Source: Paragorgia papillata (Eukaryota > Cnidaria > Anthozoa > Scleralcyonacea > Coralliidae). Taken from it: a stretch of 64,000 nucleotides of DNA. Shown here piece by piece: positions 1-19,911 of this stretch (the stretch's first letter is position 1; every line of letters starts with the position of its first letter). The position numbers and the translations under genes were made by a program. A model generated the notes under the pieces. It saw only the letters and a program-made list of their open reading frames with translations. It ran no database searches and was not told the DNA's origin. The stretch is taken from positions 981,001 to 1,045,000 of the forward strand of contig JAWNZC010000114.1 in assembly GCA_035771165.1 (NCBI GenBank), in the 5' to 3' direction.

Positions 1-9310
<9,310 letters not shown>

Positions 9311-9627
9311 CTCGCACTAACGCCTCTGAGTGCGGTCACTTTGAGTGATGTATTGTAAAAAAGAGCAAACTGCCAAACATATACGATGGGAGTGTATATG
9401 TGTCATGTTGGGAGTGCCTCTGACGTATTTTGGTTGTGGCGTGTCCGCTCGCTCAAGCTCCTGCCGTGTTAATATATTACATTCCATTTAGTCGAGACAG
9501 AGGTGAACTGCCGAAATTTTGAGTAACACTAGAATGCTGACGTCTCGAAGTTCGTTTTGAATGGAGCTCTTTATCAGAGGAAAATGTGATCAAGGGCTCC
9601 ACTCAAAATTAAACGTCAATATTTCAA

Positions 9628-9823
9628 AATGAATCAGAAGAGCCCAGCTCAAAATTTTAAAATGCAATACCATAACGAAAGGAGACCATTTGAAACAAAA
9701 TATATTTATTGATGTTCCGTTACTTAACCAGTAACGTCAATAAATATATTTTGTTTCAAATGTTTTCCTTTCGTTATGGTATTGCATTTTAAAATTTTGA
9801 GCTGGGCTTCTTATATTCATTTT
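9628..9823. repeat. Near-perfect ~196-bp palindrome
   Basis: Left arm from about 9628 (AGCCCAGCTCAAAATTTTAA at 9641) pairs with a right arm ending about 9823 (AAAATTTTGAGCTGGGCT). Arms are about 85 bp with few mismatches and the loop is very short (GTTACTTAACCAGTAAC). A foldback element or hairpin RNA source upstream of the inhibitor gene's first exon. Confidence 0.8.
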
Positions 9824-11035
9824 GCGATTACGGTTTCCGCCCGATAAATCACTTGCTATGTCAGTATTTCGTTGCTAAAATTAAAATATCGCTAGGTTAC
9901 CATCTTTTCACTTTGCTCTAATATCCAAAACACTGCGTACACAGCACTCTAATTTTTTACACTATCATTGATATAGTCAGGTGAACTTACAGATTAAGAT
10001 AAAATAGTTTGCTGACACCATAATATGATGATCAGCAACATAAACAATTTTAATACAAAGCTAATTTTTTTATTAATTTCTAGCACTGCGAAAGTCTGTG
10101 GGTGTCCACTGTTCTTCTAAGAACAGGCCTGTGTTTGCGCAGTTTCAGTCCGATGGTATTTACTCTATTTTAATATAAGCGCACTTTTTTGATCATTAAT
10201 TTTTCGACGTTTGAAAGTTTCAATCCGTATCAATTCAGTAAGGAGTTTTGTCTACCTTAATTGGCACTGCGAGTGTCACAGTATGGCGCACCGTTTCGGC
10301 CAAAAATGGTCGAGAAAAGAAAAAAAGCGTCGAGAATCGGCCAAAAATGGTCGTGAAATAAAAACGTGTCGAGATTTCCGAAAAAAACTAGTCGAGAATA
10401 AAAAACGTGTTGAGATGTTCATTTTTTAATCATACCTGAGCTGGTCGAGAATTAATTTCTGACTCGCTGACAGCATGGGGTGAAGGGATACGGGGAGGGT
10501 CACAAATATTTTCCAAAGGGGGAAATAACCAATCACTTTATATTTTCTATGGGTAGGTAGGATCGATTGTAGTACTAACTAGTGTATTCTGATCGCCAAA
10601 CTATAGCGAAGATAATGCAATTTCGGATAATCATAATAGGTGTAAACTCGCTTTTATATACAGTAAGATAACGCTGTCGATTGTAGAGAACGGGTATGCG
10701 TCACGTGAACGCCACGCGAACCAACTCATAAAAACAATGGCGATGCAGTCGTTCGGCAGTGACATGGTGTTCGGTGACTCGCGTTCCGCGCTAACTATAA
10801 TCCAATAATGAATCGTCAGATTTTTCGTCAAGTTATACAAATGCTGGGTGTAGCCACGCTCGGCTATCTGGGTGTGACTACCCTCGGCTATCTGTGTGCA
10901 GCCAACAATAAGCGTAATGGTTACCATACATATTACTTCATTTGTAATCTCTCTATTAATAACCAGGTCTAATGGTTACCATACTTCACTTGTTTGGGAG
11001 ACCCAGGTTCTATCTCTATTGTATTATCTCAAACT
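9824..11035. other. Intergenic sequence, no gene seen
   Basis: AT-rich sequence between the inhibitor gene and MRI1. A short run near 10290-10400 repeats GGCCAAAAATGGTCGAGAA-like units imperfectly. No credible exon. Confidence 0.5.
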
Positions 11036-11316
11036 CATTAATAATTCATGAAGAAAACACAAAGGAAATCAGTACCGTGTCGGTGGTTTGGATATCGGAG
11101 GAAGAAATTACATAAATTAAGCAAACTTTCATCTTGATTTTCTCTTAAAATACTGATTTGTTTGAGATGCTATATCATACACTCGGAGGAGTGTTTCATC
11201 AGGATATCCAAACACCTCGAAGTTTGTTCAAAAACCTCGGCTTCGCCTCGGTTTTCAACAAACGTCTCGGTGTTTGGATATCCTGATGAAACACTCTTCC
11301 TCGTGTATGATATATT
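11036..11316 (-). repeat. R1 copy (reverse) with a long hairpin
   Basis: The reverse R1 core (CTCATTAATAATTCATGAAG) is followed by a hairpin from 11171 to about 11316. The arms contain GTGTTTCATCAGGATATCCA and its complement (about 60 bp paired), around a loop containing CTCGGCTTCGCCTCGG. Confidence 0.75.
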
Positions 11317-11956
11317 ACGTATCACACCACTCAGTCTTTTCGGATATAAGAACTTAGGCTCCTAGTCCGTTGGAATATAAGTATTCCGTTCACTCCAGAG
11401 TGATTAACATAACTTAACATAACATAATTATTATGAATAACATAATAAACTAAAATTCATCGACCTATGAAACTAGACTGTGGGTCCCTTATGTCATACA
11501 GGAAAAGTCGCAAAGCAAAAAAATAACTTCACCCTTATTCGTTATTAGCATCCTCATCCCAGTAAATACTAGTGAAAGGTTTTCTGACTCGTGTAAATAG
11601 TGATATGTTTTCTTTTCTTTCCGAAGATGTCATCGAACCCTCGACTTGTCATATACATAGACCTAGGTATGTTATTGTATTTTTACTTGTCTGAAGATGA
11701 CTTAATTTGAAATAGAGTCGAAATATTACAATTTCACAGCAGTTCCACTTGTTTTAACTCATATCTTGCGTTTTCAGAATGGCATTATTTTTCGGAGTAC
11801 GTTTTGTTCTATACTTATTCATTATGCAGTTTACCGTTTTTCGAACTATATAAAAGTGACGAACTACAACACGACGCTGCAATTTGGCCAATTTTAAATC
11901 AACTTAAAAATAAAGATGACCTCAACTAATTAAACTAAACGCCGAAATAAACATCT

Positions 11957-12170
11957 GGGGGCGGTTGTACGAAGGCCGGATAGCGCTATCCACTGGATAG
12001 TGATTTTTTCAACATTCGTAAAATTGGCCGTTGATTGTTATGACCTCAGATTAGGATTTGGTATTTATAAACTAAAGTTTTTAAGATCTATTGTGGGCTC
12101 CAGATCCGTAGTTTCACAGCTCTTCGGCCATTTTTACGAAGGTTGAAAAAATCGCTATCCACTATTTTAT
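11957..12170. repeat. Foldback element with GGATAG motifs
   Basis: GGATAGTGATTTTTTCAAC and TTCGTAAAATTGGCC at 11995-12030 pair with GGCCATTTTTACGAA and GTTGAAAAAATCGCTATCC at 12126-12160. Arms are about 40 bp and the loop about 95 bp. Confidence 0.65.
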
Positions 12171-12741
12171 TAACTAAAATTAATTTATTATCGAGTCGGT
12201 TTTCTTTGTTCTTCCGAGGTCTTTATATCGCATAAATACATTGAATAATAATTAGATACGAAATGAAGATTTATCAATTACTTAGATATCACAACAGCTG
12301 TGCATGGGTTGTTTACGCATATAACATTCCTTGAGTTTTCCTATCACGAAACGATACATTTATATTCGTCAACCAAGTGTACAGTTTCATACTTTCGCAG
12401 CTGCGTTGTCTATACAAATGAATTCCTATTAAACAAACAAATTAACTGACTACATCAAACATTATGCATGCACACAAAACTTGATCTAACTATTGTTTGC
12501 TGGGTAATATTATTTACTCAAGATTTCAACAATGTCTACACACCATATTTTAGCTTATATAAACTAATACTCGCTGACAGGGAAAATAGTCAAAATACGA
12601 AATTAAATTGTTAAATTGCTAGTGAAAATGTTTTTGACTAGTTGTTTAATCCTTTGCGAGTTTCTCTTGAATATAAGTAGGCTAAACTAAAGAAAATACT
12701 TCAACGAGTTAAATACTTAAATCTCTCAGTTAAGTAAATGG
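12171..12741. other. 3' flank of MRI1, nothing recognised
   Basis: AT-rich sequence that probably includes the MRI1 3' untranslated region on the minus strand. No exon or repeat family recognised. Confidence 0.4.
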
Positions 12742-14976
12742 TTAGTTGCTCAATTTCTTTAGATTCTGTTCTAGTTCTGATGGTTGAAATACTCCAAACT
12801 CTGTGACAATTCCTCCTGTAATAAGGCTAGCTGGTGTAACATCAAATGCTGGATTCCAGCAGTCAATTCCAGGCGCAGCAATATGTTGGCCTTGCATGTG
12901 GGTTAGTTCTTGTGCTGGTCTTTGCTCAATAGTAATATCTTGGCCACTCTTGCATGTGAAATCAATTGATGTAGTTGGCGCAGCAACGTAAAACGGTATC
13001 CCATGATAGCGTGCTGAAAAGTAAAAATAAATAGACATGTATATTCAGTTCTGATGACCAGTGTCGTATTAACAAGAGGGTATACACTATTAACCCAAAC
13101 TAACCATTACCATATAGCTTGATGTTTATACCTGAAATAGCTAGCTGATACGTCCCAATTTTATTTGCAGTGTCCCCATTTGCAGCCACCCTGTCTGCTC
13201 CCACAACTATAACAGAGATATTTTTTTCTTTTATTGCAACAGATGCCATGGAATCCGCAATTAAAGTGGCCGGGATTTTATCATGAACAAGCTCGTAAGC
13301 TGTGAGCCTTGCTCCTTGGTTGTAAGGCCGTGTCTCCGTGCAATAAACATGCTCCAAGCATTGCTTCTCGTTCAAGGCTCGGACAATTCCCAAGGCTGTA
13401 CCATAACCAGCAGTTGCTAAGGAACCAGTATTGCAATGAGTCAAGGTAACCAGTTTATTTTCTTGAATGTTTTTCACCATGTGTTCAGCACCGTAGAAAC
13501 CAATAGCTTTATTATCTTTGATGTCTTTGTCAAGCATCACCTCGATTTCATGGATCAAGGCACTTTTCAATTCTGCAGCAGTAGTAGAATCTTTACTAAT
13601 CTTGAGGAAATGCGTTAGCTTAGTAGCAGCATCTGCCATGTTGACTGCCGTAGGTCGAGCTGTTTTCAAGTAGTCGAGCTTAGCACTGGCCCAGTTTATT
13701 ACATCATCTGGGGTGTTAAATTGTTTCTTAGCAATCTCGACGGCAAGACTTAGACAACCAACAATGGCAATTGCTGGTGCACCACGAACCTTAAGATAAG
13801 GAAGCATTATTAAAACAGTAGTGTAACCACAGCCTAGAACTAGGCCTTCTATTTCCTATTTGGGGGCCTGGGGGCTATGAATTTGAGGGGGGTGGCCGAG
13901 AGGACTGGGGAGAGACAACGCTTACGTCATGAAGCGAATTTAGTTCCCAGTCCCATAGGCCACAGCTCAGCCACGGAAAAGCCTATGAAATGTCTAGGCT
14001 GGTGTAACCACACTCAATAGTTTCCCCCCAGCATGCTACTGCATTCAGAATTTCAATGGGTATCCTACCAGCTATACACCTACCCAGGGTGGTTTCTACA
14101 GGTCAGTGGTCAAGAGAGCATTAAAGTAAGAGAGAGAATGTATGTGGTAATGGGGGTCTAGTTTTATCCTAATTCCTCTGAAGTTATTTTTAGACACAAG
14201 CTAGCTATCGCGCAACTAGCCTGGTACCCTGGCCCAATTTCAAAAGAAATATGGGCCAGGTAACCACTAATTACATTCTCGCGTCATCAGGGCTAAATCC
14301 ACTTATGACGATTGCAGTTTTACTCATAGCCAATAAAAACGCGCGAAAATTCAACCAATAGGAAAGCAGAAGTCTTTAGTGGTTACCAGGCCATCGCGCA
14401 ACCTCGTACCCAGGTTGTTCACTCGGCGTGCGCCGAGTGAAGAGCCTGGGTACGAGGTTGGCTATCGCGTGGGTTTTGCGTGAAAGGTCTAAAACATCTC
14501 GCGAAAACAAAATGGCGGAAAAAGTCATAGGAGTGAAGTAAGAACTGTATCACGAGAACGTTTTATTAAAGATTGTACCCAAGAATTAAAGACAGTCAAG
14601 ACTCCTCTTGATAAACAAAAAGTTTTATCTTTTCTAAAACGCTTCTGTAGTATTAAATAAATATAATATTACAAGACATTATTTCATATATTATTAAACA
14701 TCTATAAATGTCACTTTCGACTGCTCGACAGACGACAGGTAGCGAGTTACGCGCGAGGTTATCTCGTAAGATCTAAAAATAACTTAAGAGACATTTAGGA
14801 TGGATGCTCTATTAGCCTGTTCAATACCGTACAGCATAACCAACCTTCATCTGACGAATTGCTTGCCATCCATCTTCTGTGCTCGTCAACTCTTCATAAA
14901 CCGATTGCTGTGGCAGAAGCAATTGGTTTAAAATTTCTAAACGGCCATTTTGATATTTAATTGCTTCGAGAGTCAT
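12742..14976 (-). CDS. MRI1: Methylthioribose-1-phosphate isomerase
   Basis: Three exons: 14845-14976, 13111-13789 and 12742-13013. Splice sites are GAAG|gttgg, cttaag|GTT, TATG|gtaatg and ttttcag|CAC, with phases 0 and 1, giving 360 codons, close to animal and bacterial MtnA. The enzyme converts 5-methylthioribose-1-phosphate to methylthioribulose-1-phosphate in the cytosolic methionine salvage pathway. The N-terminus [20 protein letters not shown] and the loop [19 protein letters not shown] are family signatures. The proposed catalytic Cys163 lies in [18 protein letters not shown] and Asp243 in [11 protein letters not shown]; both are present. [16 protein letters not shown] and the C-terminal GIVTEFGVF region are intact. 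The start is the first ATG, at the family position. Intron 1 (about 1.05 kb) contains a 177-bp TIR element. The gene looks fully functional. Confidence 0.95.
14217..14393. mobile_element. 177-bp TIR element with 9-bp target duplication
   Basis: Begins TAGCCTGGTACCCTGG and ends GTGGTTACCAGGCCA, flanked by TCGCGCAAC on both sides (14208-14216 and 14394-14402). It is a shortened, oppositely oriented relative of the element at 19456-19665, lacking the sub-terminal part of one arm. Nine-base duplications suggest a Mutator-like transposase source. It lies in MRI1 intron 1. Confidence 0.8.
14402..14461. repeat. Perfect short hairpin
   Basis: CCTCGTACCCAGG...CACTCGGCG at the left pairs with CGCCGAGTG...CCTGGGTACGAGG at the right, about 28 bp per arm with almost no loop. 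It abuts the target duplication of the preceding element. Confidence 0.75.
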
Positions 14977-15092
14977 GTTTGTAGCTTGATAAATAATAAA
15001 TTATACAAGTAACAAATTCATAACACGAGTGGCGAACGTTGTGACTTTCAAGACAAAGAGTGGGTAGCGGAGTAAAGACCCTAGGTACTACA

Positions 15093-15255
15093 TTCCGAAG
15101 CGACAGTTTCGTTAACCGCAGATCAATTTCAAAGCAATCACGTGGTGTATTGTTACGTACATTAACAATTGGATGTTTATCACGTGATACATAAGAATAC
15201 ACCACGTGATTGCTTTGAAACTGGATCTGCGGTTAACGAAACTGTCGCTTCGGAA
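15093..15255. repeat. 163-bp inverted repeat upstream of MRI1
   Basis: TTCCGAAGCGACAGTTTCGT and downstream AACCGCAGATC, CAAAGCAATCACGTGGTGTA pair with the mirrored sequence ending at 15255. Arms are about 59 bp with few mismatches. It lies 117 bp upstream of the MRI1 start codon, in or near its promoter. Confidence 0.8.
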
Positions 15256-15872
15256 CACGCAATGCGTTGTTCGTTCTAGTTCTCTCGGTCACATTTTTCA
15301 TTCCGCGGAACGAGATTTCAATCCAGAATGAGATTTCAATCGGATTGAACTCAATCCGGAATGAGCTAAATCTCAATCTGGATTTATGTAAACAGATAAA
15401 GGATTCATGTAAACACCCCCTTAGGCTTTTAAGTCAATGCATTTTTCTGCAAAATAATCTGATGGACTTGATTGTATATTATTGCTGTATAATTTTTCAG
15501 CTTTACATTTGTTATAACATGAGACACTTGGAACTGCATTGATAGTTTTGTCACAGCAAGAACCATGGTGATTTATTACTTGTATACTATAGTGTTTACC
15601 CTGTCAAAACCCTTGCCAATTATAATATCAAGAGATAAGTCAGTAATGTTTAATTCTAAATCTTATAATTAAAAAATTAAAAATAACTGTGTAAATACCC
15701 TCTGTCAGGAAACTAATCAGGATTTTCGTTCCACTTGAGGCAACACTTCACTTGCGATAGTAATTTCTAGTTTTAAATTGTATAATTATTGCGTTTATGG
15801 ATATATTTTGCTTGATTTCTGACTTCGTTGCTAATTCAATAGCATGACCTATAATAATAACTTTATTTATAA

Positions 15873-16357
15873 GGCATATGACTCGAAAATTAAGTTTGTC
15901 TTATTGAAAAGAACATTTAAAATGATAAAATAACATCTTTTCCAGTTTTTGGTTTCCTTGCTTCGTTTTTGAGATATTCCAGTTTGTTTGATATGCAAAT
16001 GACACAACTTTCTACGTCACACGTGCATAATGAGTATTATGAGTTACCGAGAGAAGGTTACATATCTTTGCTATTGTGAGACGAAATCACTTGGAATTCT
16101 ACATGTTTGGTGTTGTGGGTGGAAACACACACATGCTTCCTTTGAGTTAAGCCCATGTTTTCATAATAGCAAAGATATGTAACCTTTTCTGATAACTCAT
16201 TATGCACATGTGACGTAGAAAGTTGTGTCATTTGCATATCAAACAAGATGGAATATCTCAAAAACGAAGCAAGGAAATCAAAAACTGCAAAAGATGTTAT
16301 TTTATCATTTTAAATGTTCTTTTCAATAAGACAAACTTAATGTTCGAGTCATATGCC
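15873..16357. repeat. Long-arm foldback element (family F1)
   Basis: Arms of about 200 bp run GGCATATGACTCGAA ... CTTGCTTCGTTTTTGAGATA ... AGCAAAGATATG in mirrored order around a short centre. Related copies are at 46250-46670 and a half copy at 54190-54410. No coding sequence. Confidence 0.8.
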
Positions 16358-17384
16358 CTTTAAACAGACTACCTATATCTCACTAAATAAGTGCTTTTCA
16401 GCAGGGCGCTGTACCTATTGGTTTATATGCTTGGATAATTTTAAATTTGCATAGCTCATAATTATACGTTAGTGTCTAATAAAATGACGTTGTTGTTTTC
16501 TCCAGATATTCGTCAAACTTGTTGTATGTGAGCATGCAATTTTAAATGAAAATTTTAAATACATGTTTTTTTCCCTTGTTGTTTAGAAACTTCAACATCG
16601 TTAAATATCTGGATCTCAACAAATTACGACGAAAAAAAATCTCTGGTGGAGCTTCATAGCCAAGTTGTTCAGATAGTTATCATGTTCAGTAGCTTTTTAA
16701 TTATTTCATTAAATCTGGTGGATTATATTTTCAGTTCACAACATTCCTCAAAGTATAAACATTTGGAAGTTCGTACAGTGTCATTCACAACAAATCCTGA
16801 CCTGTATATGACCAGCTTACAAAACAATCAATATTATAATCTCGGGTTAGATAGCTATTACATACAAGTGACGTCTGAACAACTAGGTGATGGAGAATAT
16901 GTTTCCGAAACTGGTAGATAACTTGGCACAAGAAAAGAAAAGACAAAAGAAAAGAAAAGGACAATGTTTTTCAATCCAATACATAACAATGAACTGTTAT
17001 TTGAAATTAGTTTTAAAATGTTGGTCAGCAGCTATAAACATCAAGGAAAAAAATTATTCTCAATTTGTTCGATCAAATACTGTATATATATATATATATA
17101 TTAATTACCATATTGAAGTATATACTGTATATGTATATTATTTACCATATAATTGTGTATTAATTAATTAATGAAATAAATAAGTTTATTTATATGATAT
17201 GAATCCTATTTTGATGTGTTCTTTGATAACCATATCATTTGTATAGCGGTATGTAGAATGGAAAGGAATGTTTGACCAATCTGCTACCTGAAATTAATCT
17301 GTGTATTGAGTGTCATGCAGGCTATGACGTAAGCATAATGAAAATACAGAATAGCATAATAGAATACAGAATAGCATAATAAAT
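16358..17384. other. Intergenic sequence, no gene seen
   Basis: AT-rich. Two short open frames (16646-16921, 16887-17171) have no recognisable motif and lie near a TATATA run at 17080-17100. I see nothing further to support a gene. Confidence 0.4.
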
Positions 17385-17654
17385 CCCACAATATTGTCAG
17401 AATATCTGCAAGTTTATCAAGATGGCTTCGAGGAAAACGGTCCCAAAAGTTAGGTGACTAAAATCATTATTCATCATATGTGTGTTAGGTACATGCGAGA
17501 ATTCCGCATTTTAATAAATATAGGAACAACTTCCAATCCGGACTAAGGACCGCCATTAACTCATTCCTGTCGGGCGCTTCCCCAGAGGTGAATAAAATCG
17601 TCTGGCGTTAGCCAGAATAAAATACTAAAGACCAATTCGGACAAGAAAGAGTTA

Positions 17655-17743
17655 AAGGTTGAAAAAATGGCCAAAATCGGTCAAAAAGTAAAGGCTAACC
17701 CCTTTACTTTTTGCGGACCGATTTTGGCCATTTTTTCAACTTT
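17655..17743. repeat. Hairpin element
   Basis: AAAGGTTGAAAAAATGGCCA, AAATCGGTC and AAAAAGTAAAGG pair with CCTTTACTTTTTGCGGACCG and ATTTTGGCCATTTTTTCAAC on the right. A copy of repeat R2 (AATAAAATCGTCTGGCGTTA) immediately precedes it at 17570-17650. Confidence 0.7.
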
Positions 17744-19195
17744 TGAAAGGCTAAAATATGAATATTTAGCACAAATAAAGCGTTTTTGTTGCTCGAAAAG
17801 CGAAAAACAGGCTTTATTTCTACTAAATAATCGTTTTTTGACTTTCTAAGAAACCAAGAAAGACGAGAGTCGTAAACTTGTAGCAATGATATCTCATTAC
17901 GAATTTAATGGATGTTTCTAATTTTTTCAGTGGTTATTCTATAGTGGGTATGCTATACAATGAACTAGAATAACTAATATTTGTGCATTTGTCAAATATA
18001 TTCTTCAAATTTGGTCAGTTTTTAATTGAATATAGTAAATATTTCATAACTTATGAACCATTAAATCGTCTTAATCTTAGTTCATTGTATAGAACTACCA
18101 TAAACGAGTATTTCCACAAAGTTTCATACAGATAGCTAAAATACTCAAGTACTATCAAATAGTTTTTGTGCATTTGTCAAATACATTCTTCAAATTTGAG
18201 CAGTTTTTAATTGAATATAGTAAATATTTCATAACTTTTGAACCATTGGCCTGAATCAAATATCTTTAGTGCATTGCATAGACCTACCATAAGTTAGTAT
18301 TAGTGTCCCACAATAAGATCAGAGTATCAATAAGATCAACAACATGGCTTTGAACAAAGGTCAGCTTCGAAGGGAAGTATTCATTCGTCACAGGTGTAAT
18401 TAATTGTTCTGCAACCTTGACACCATTATTTGAATGACCGCCATTAATGAATTGGTTATAGTTCTTTTTAGTTTAACGTGAGAAGAAGCATCTCGCGAAG
18501 CTTCCCTTCGCCTGCCATTAATCGTAAACAAATTTATTATTTATTCATAAGCTCCCACAATAAATTGTCATGCCAGCTAACTGTAATAGACTGACACTTA
18601 GATATGAGTTTCTGTGGCAAAACTTTGTGCTGTCGTTGACACCTTTCAGCATGAAGGAATGTTTGCGAAGGATGGAGAAGAGCTAAATAAAAACAAATAA
18701 AAACAACACCATAACAAAACAAATAAACAGACGCTTGGTAGACGCGGGTGCGCTCGTAGAGCAAATTTATTCATGAATACTAATTAAAAAGTGTCCCACA
18801 ATATTTGGACGAAAATATTTGTATATAAGCAACCTCTCAAGAAGATACACAATATATGGCTATCGCCATTGCGCACGTGCATGCATGCTTACGCCTGCCA
18901 GACTAAGACATTTAGTTTGGCGAGCGAAGGTGGTGCATGTGATGAGAAGAGTCTTCTCCAATGAGAAGAGACTTTTCTGATGAGAAGAGACTCCTCTCTC
19001 TCCCTCTCGAGAGGGAAGAGGAGAAGAGAACATAAGAGAAAAAAGAGAAGTGAACAGAGACAAGAGACAGTGACTAGAGGGGGGGGGGGGAATGTATTCT
19101 TCTTTATTCTTTCCCCTTCCATTTCGTTCCCCCAACAACTTCCATCTGAAGTCAGATGATGGAAGTTATTTTGCTTTTTTATTCATACAGGGCGT

Positions 19196-19240
19196 TGCCG
19201 CGCCTTCGTCAGCGCCCTGGACCACTCGGCCAACGGGATG
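19196..19240 (-). mobile_element. tRNA-derived SINE head, A box only
   Basis: On the minus strand it reads GTTGGCCGAGTGGTCCAGGG then GCGCTGACGAAGGCGCGG, matching the D-arm/A box (TGGCCGAGTGG) of Leu/Ser-type tRNAs. Compared with the copy at 21862-21935 the B-box part is deleted. Confidence 0.6.
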
Positions 19241-19455
19241 ATCGTTAAAAACCACTGTATAATTGGGATACTGATTCCGCCTATAAATAATTAAGCACAA
19301 AAAAAATAAAATAAGGAAAAACTTCAATAAAATGATTTTTAAACGATTACACAAGTGAAGACTAGCACAAGATAATTTTATTGAATATGAGGGCTGTTAG
19401 CTTCTAAACTACTACGGCCAGGGGAAGCGACAAGGAGATGCTACAGGACACGGTA

Positions 19456-19665
19456 TAGCCTGGTACCCTGGCCCAATCAAAGAATATGGGCCAGGTAACC
19501 ACTGAAGACTTCTGCTTTCCTATTGGTTGAAATTTCGCGCGTTTTTAGTGGCTATGAGTGAAATTGCAATCGTCATAAGTGGATTTAGCCCTGATGACGC
19601 GAAAATGAGATTAGTGGTTACCTGGCCCTTATTTCTTTTGAAATTGGGCCAGGGTAACCAGGCTA
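19456..19665. mobile_element. 210-bp TIR element with 9-bp target duplication
   Basis: Termini TAGCCTGGTACCCTGG and CCAGGGTAACCAGGCTA, flanked by GACACGGTA on both sides (19447-19455, 19666-19674). Sub-terminal CTGGCCCAAT/ATTGGGCCAG repeats make nested arms. It is the full-length partner of 14217-14393, in the opposite orientation. Confidence 0.85.
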
Positions 19666-19911
19666 GACACGGTATTGCTCGTGATGAATAGTGCCGGAGA
19701 TAGGAACTATAACAAGAACACTAAAATACAGGACCAAAGAGAAGGAGTACAGCGAAAATGACTACACGAAGCTATAAGTCTGAATAATCATATATGTCAG
19801 CTATATATATGCCTACACACAGCTACACGAAGCCAAAAATACTTATACTGAGCTGTACGTATGTATTTATGCAGACTATAAATAAATATTCCCTCGAAGC
19901 TCTATATCTGT

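Larger units (their letters stand above)
17385..19395. repeat. Segmental duplication, copy 1
   Basis: Ordered blocks (CACAATATT...ATATCTGCAAG; GTCAGCTTCGAAGGGAA; CCAGCTAACTGTAATAGACT; GCCAGACTAAGAC; AACCACTGTATAAT) recur in the same order at 19912-22085, about 2.55 kb away. Similarity is patchy but collinear. Copy 1 also contains an internal ~190-bp tandem repeat (17976-18290) and a hairpin (17655-17743). Confidence 0.7.
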
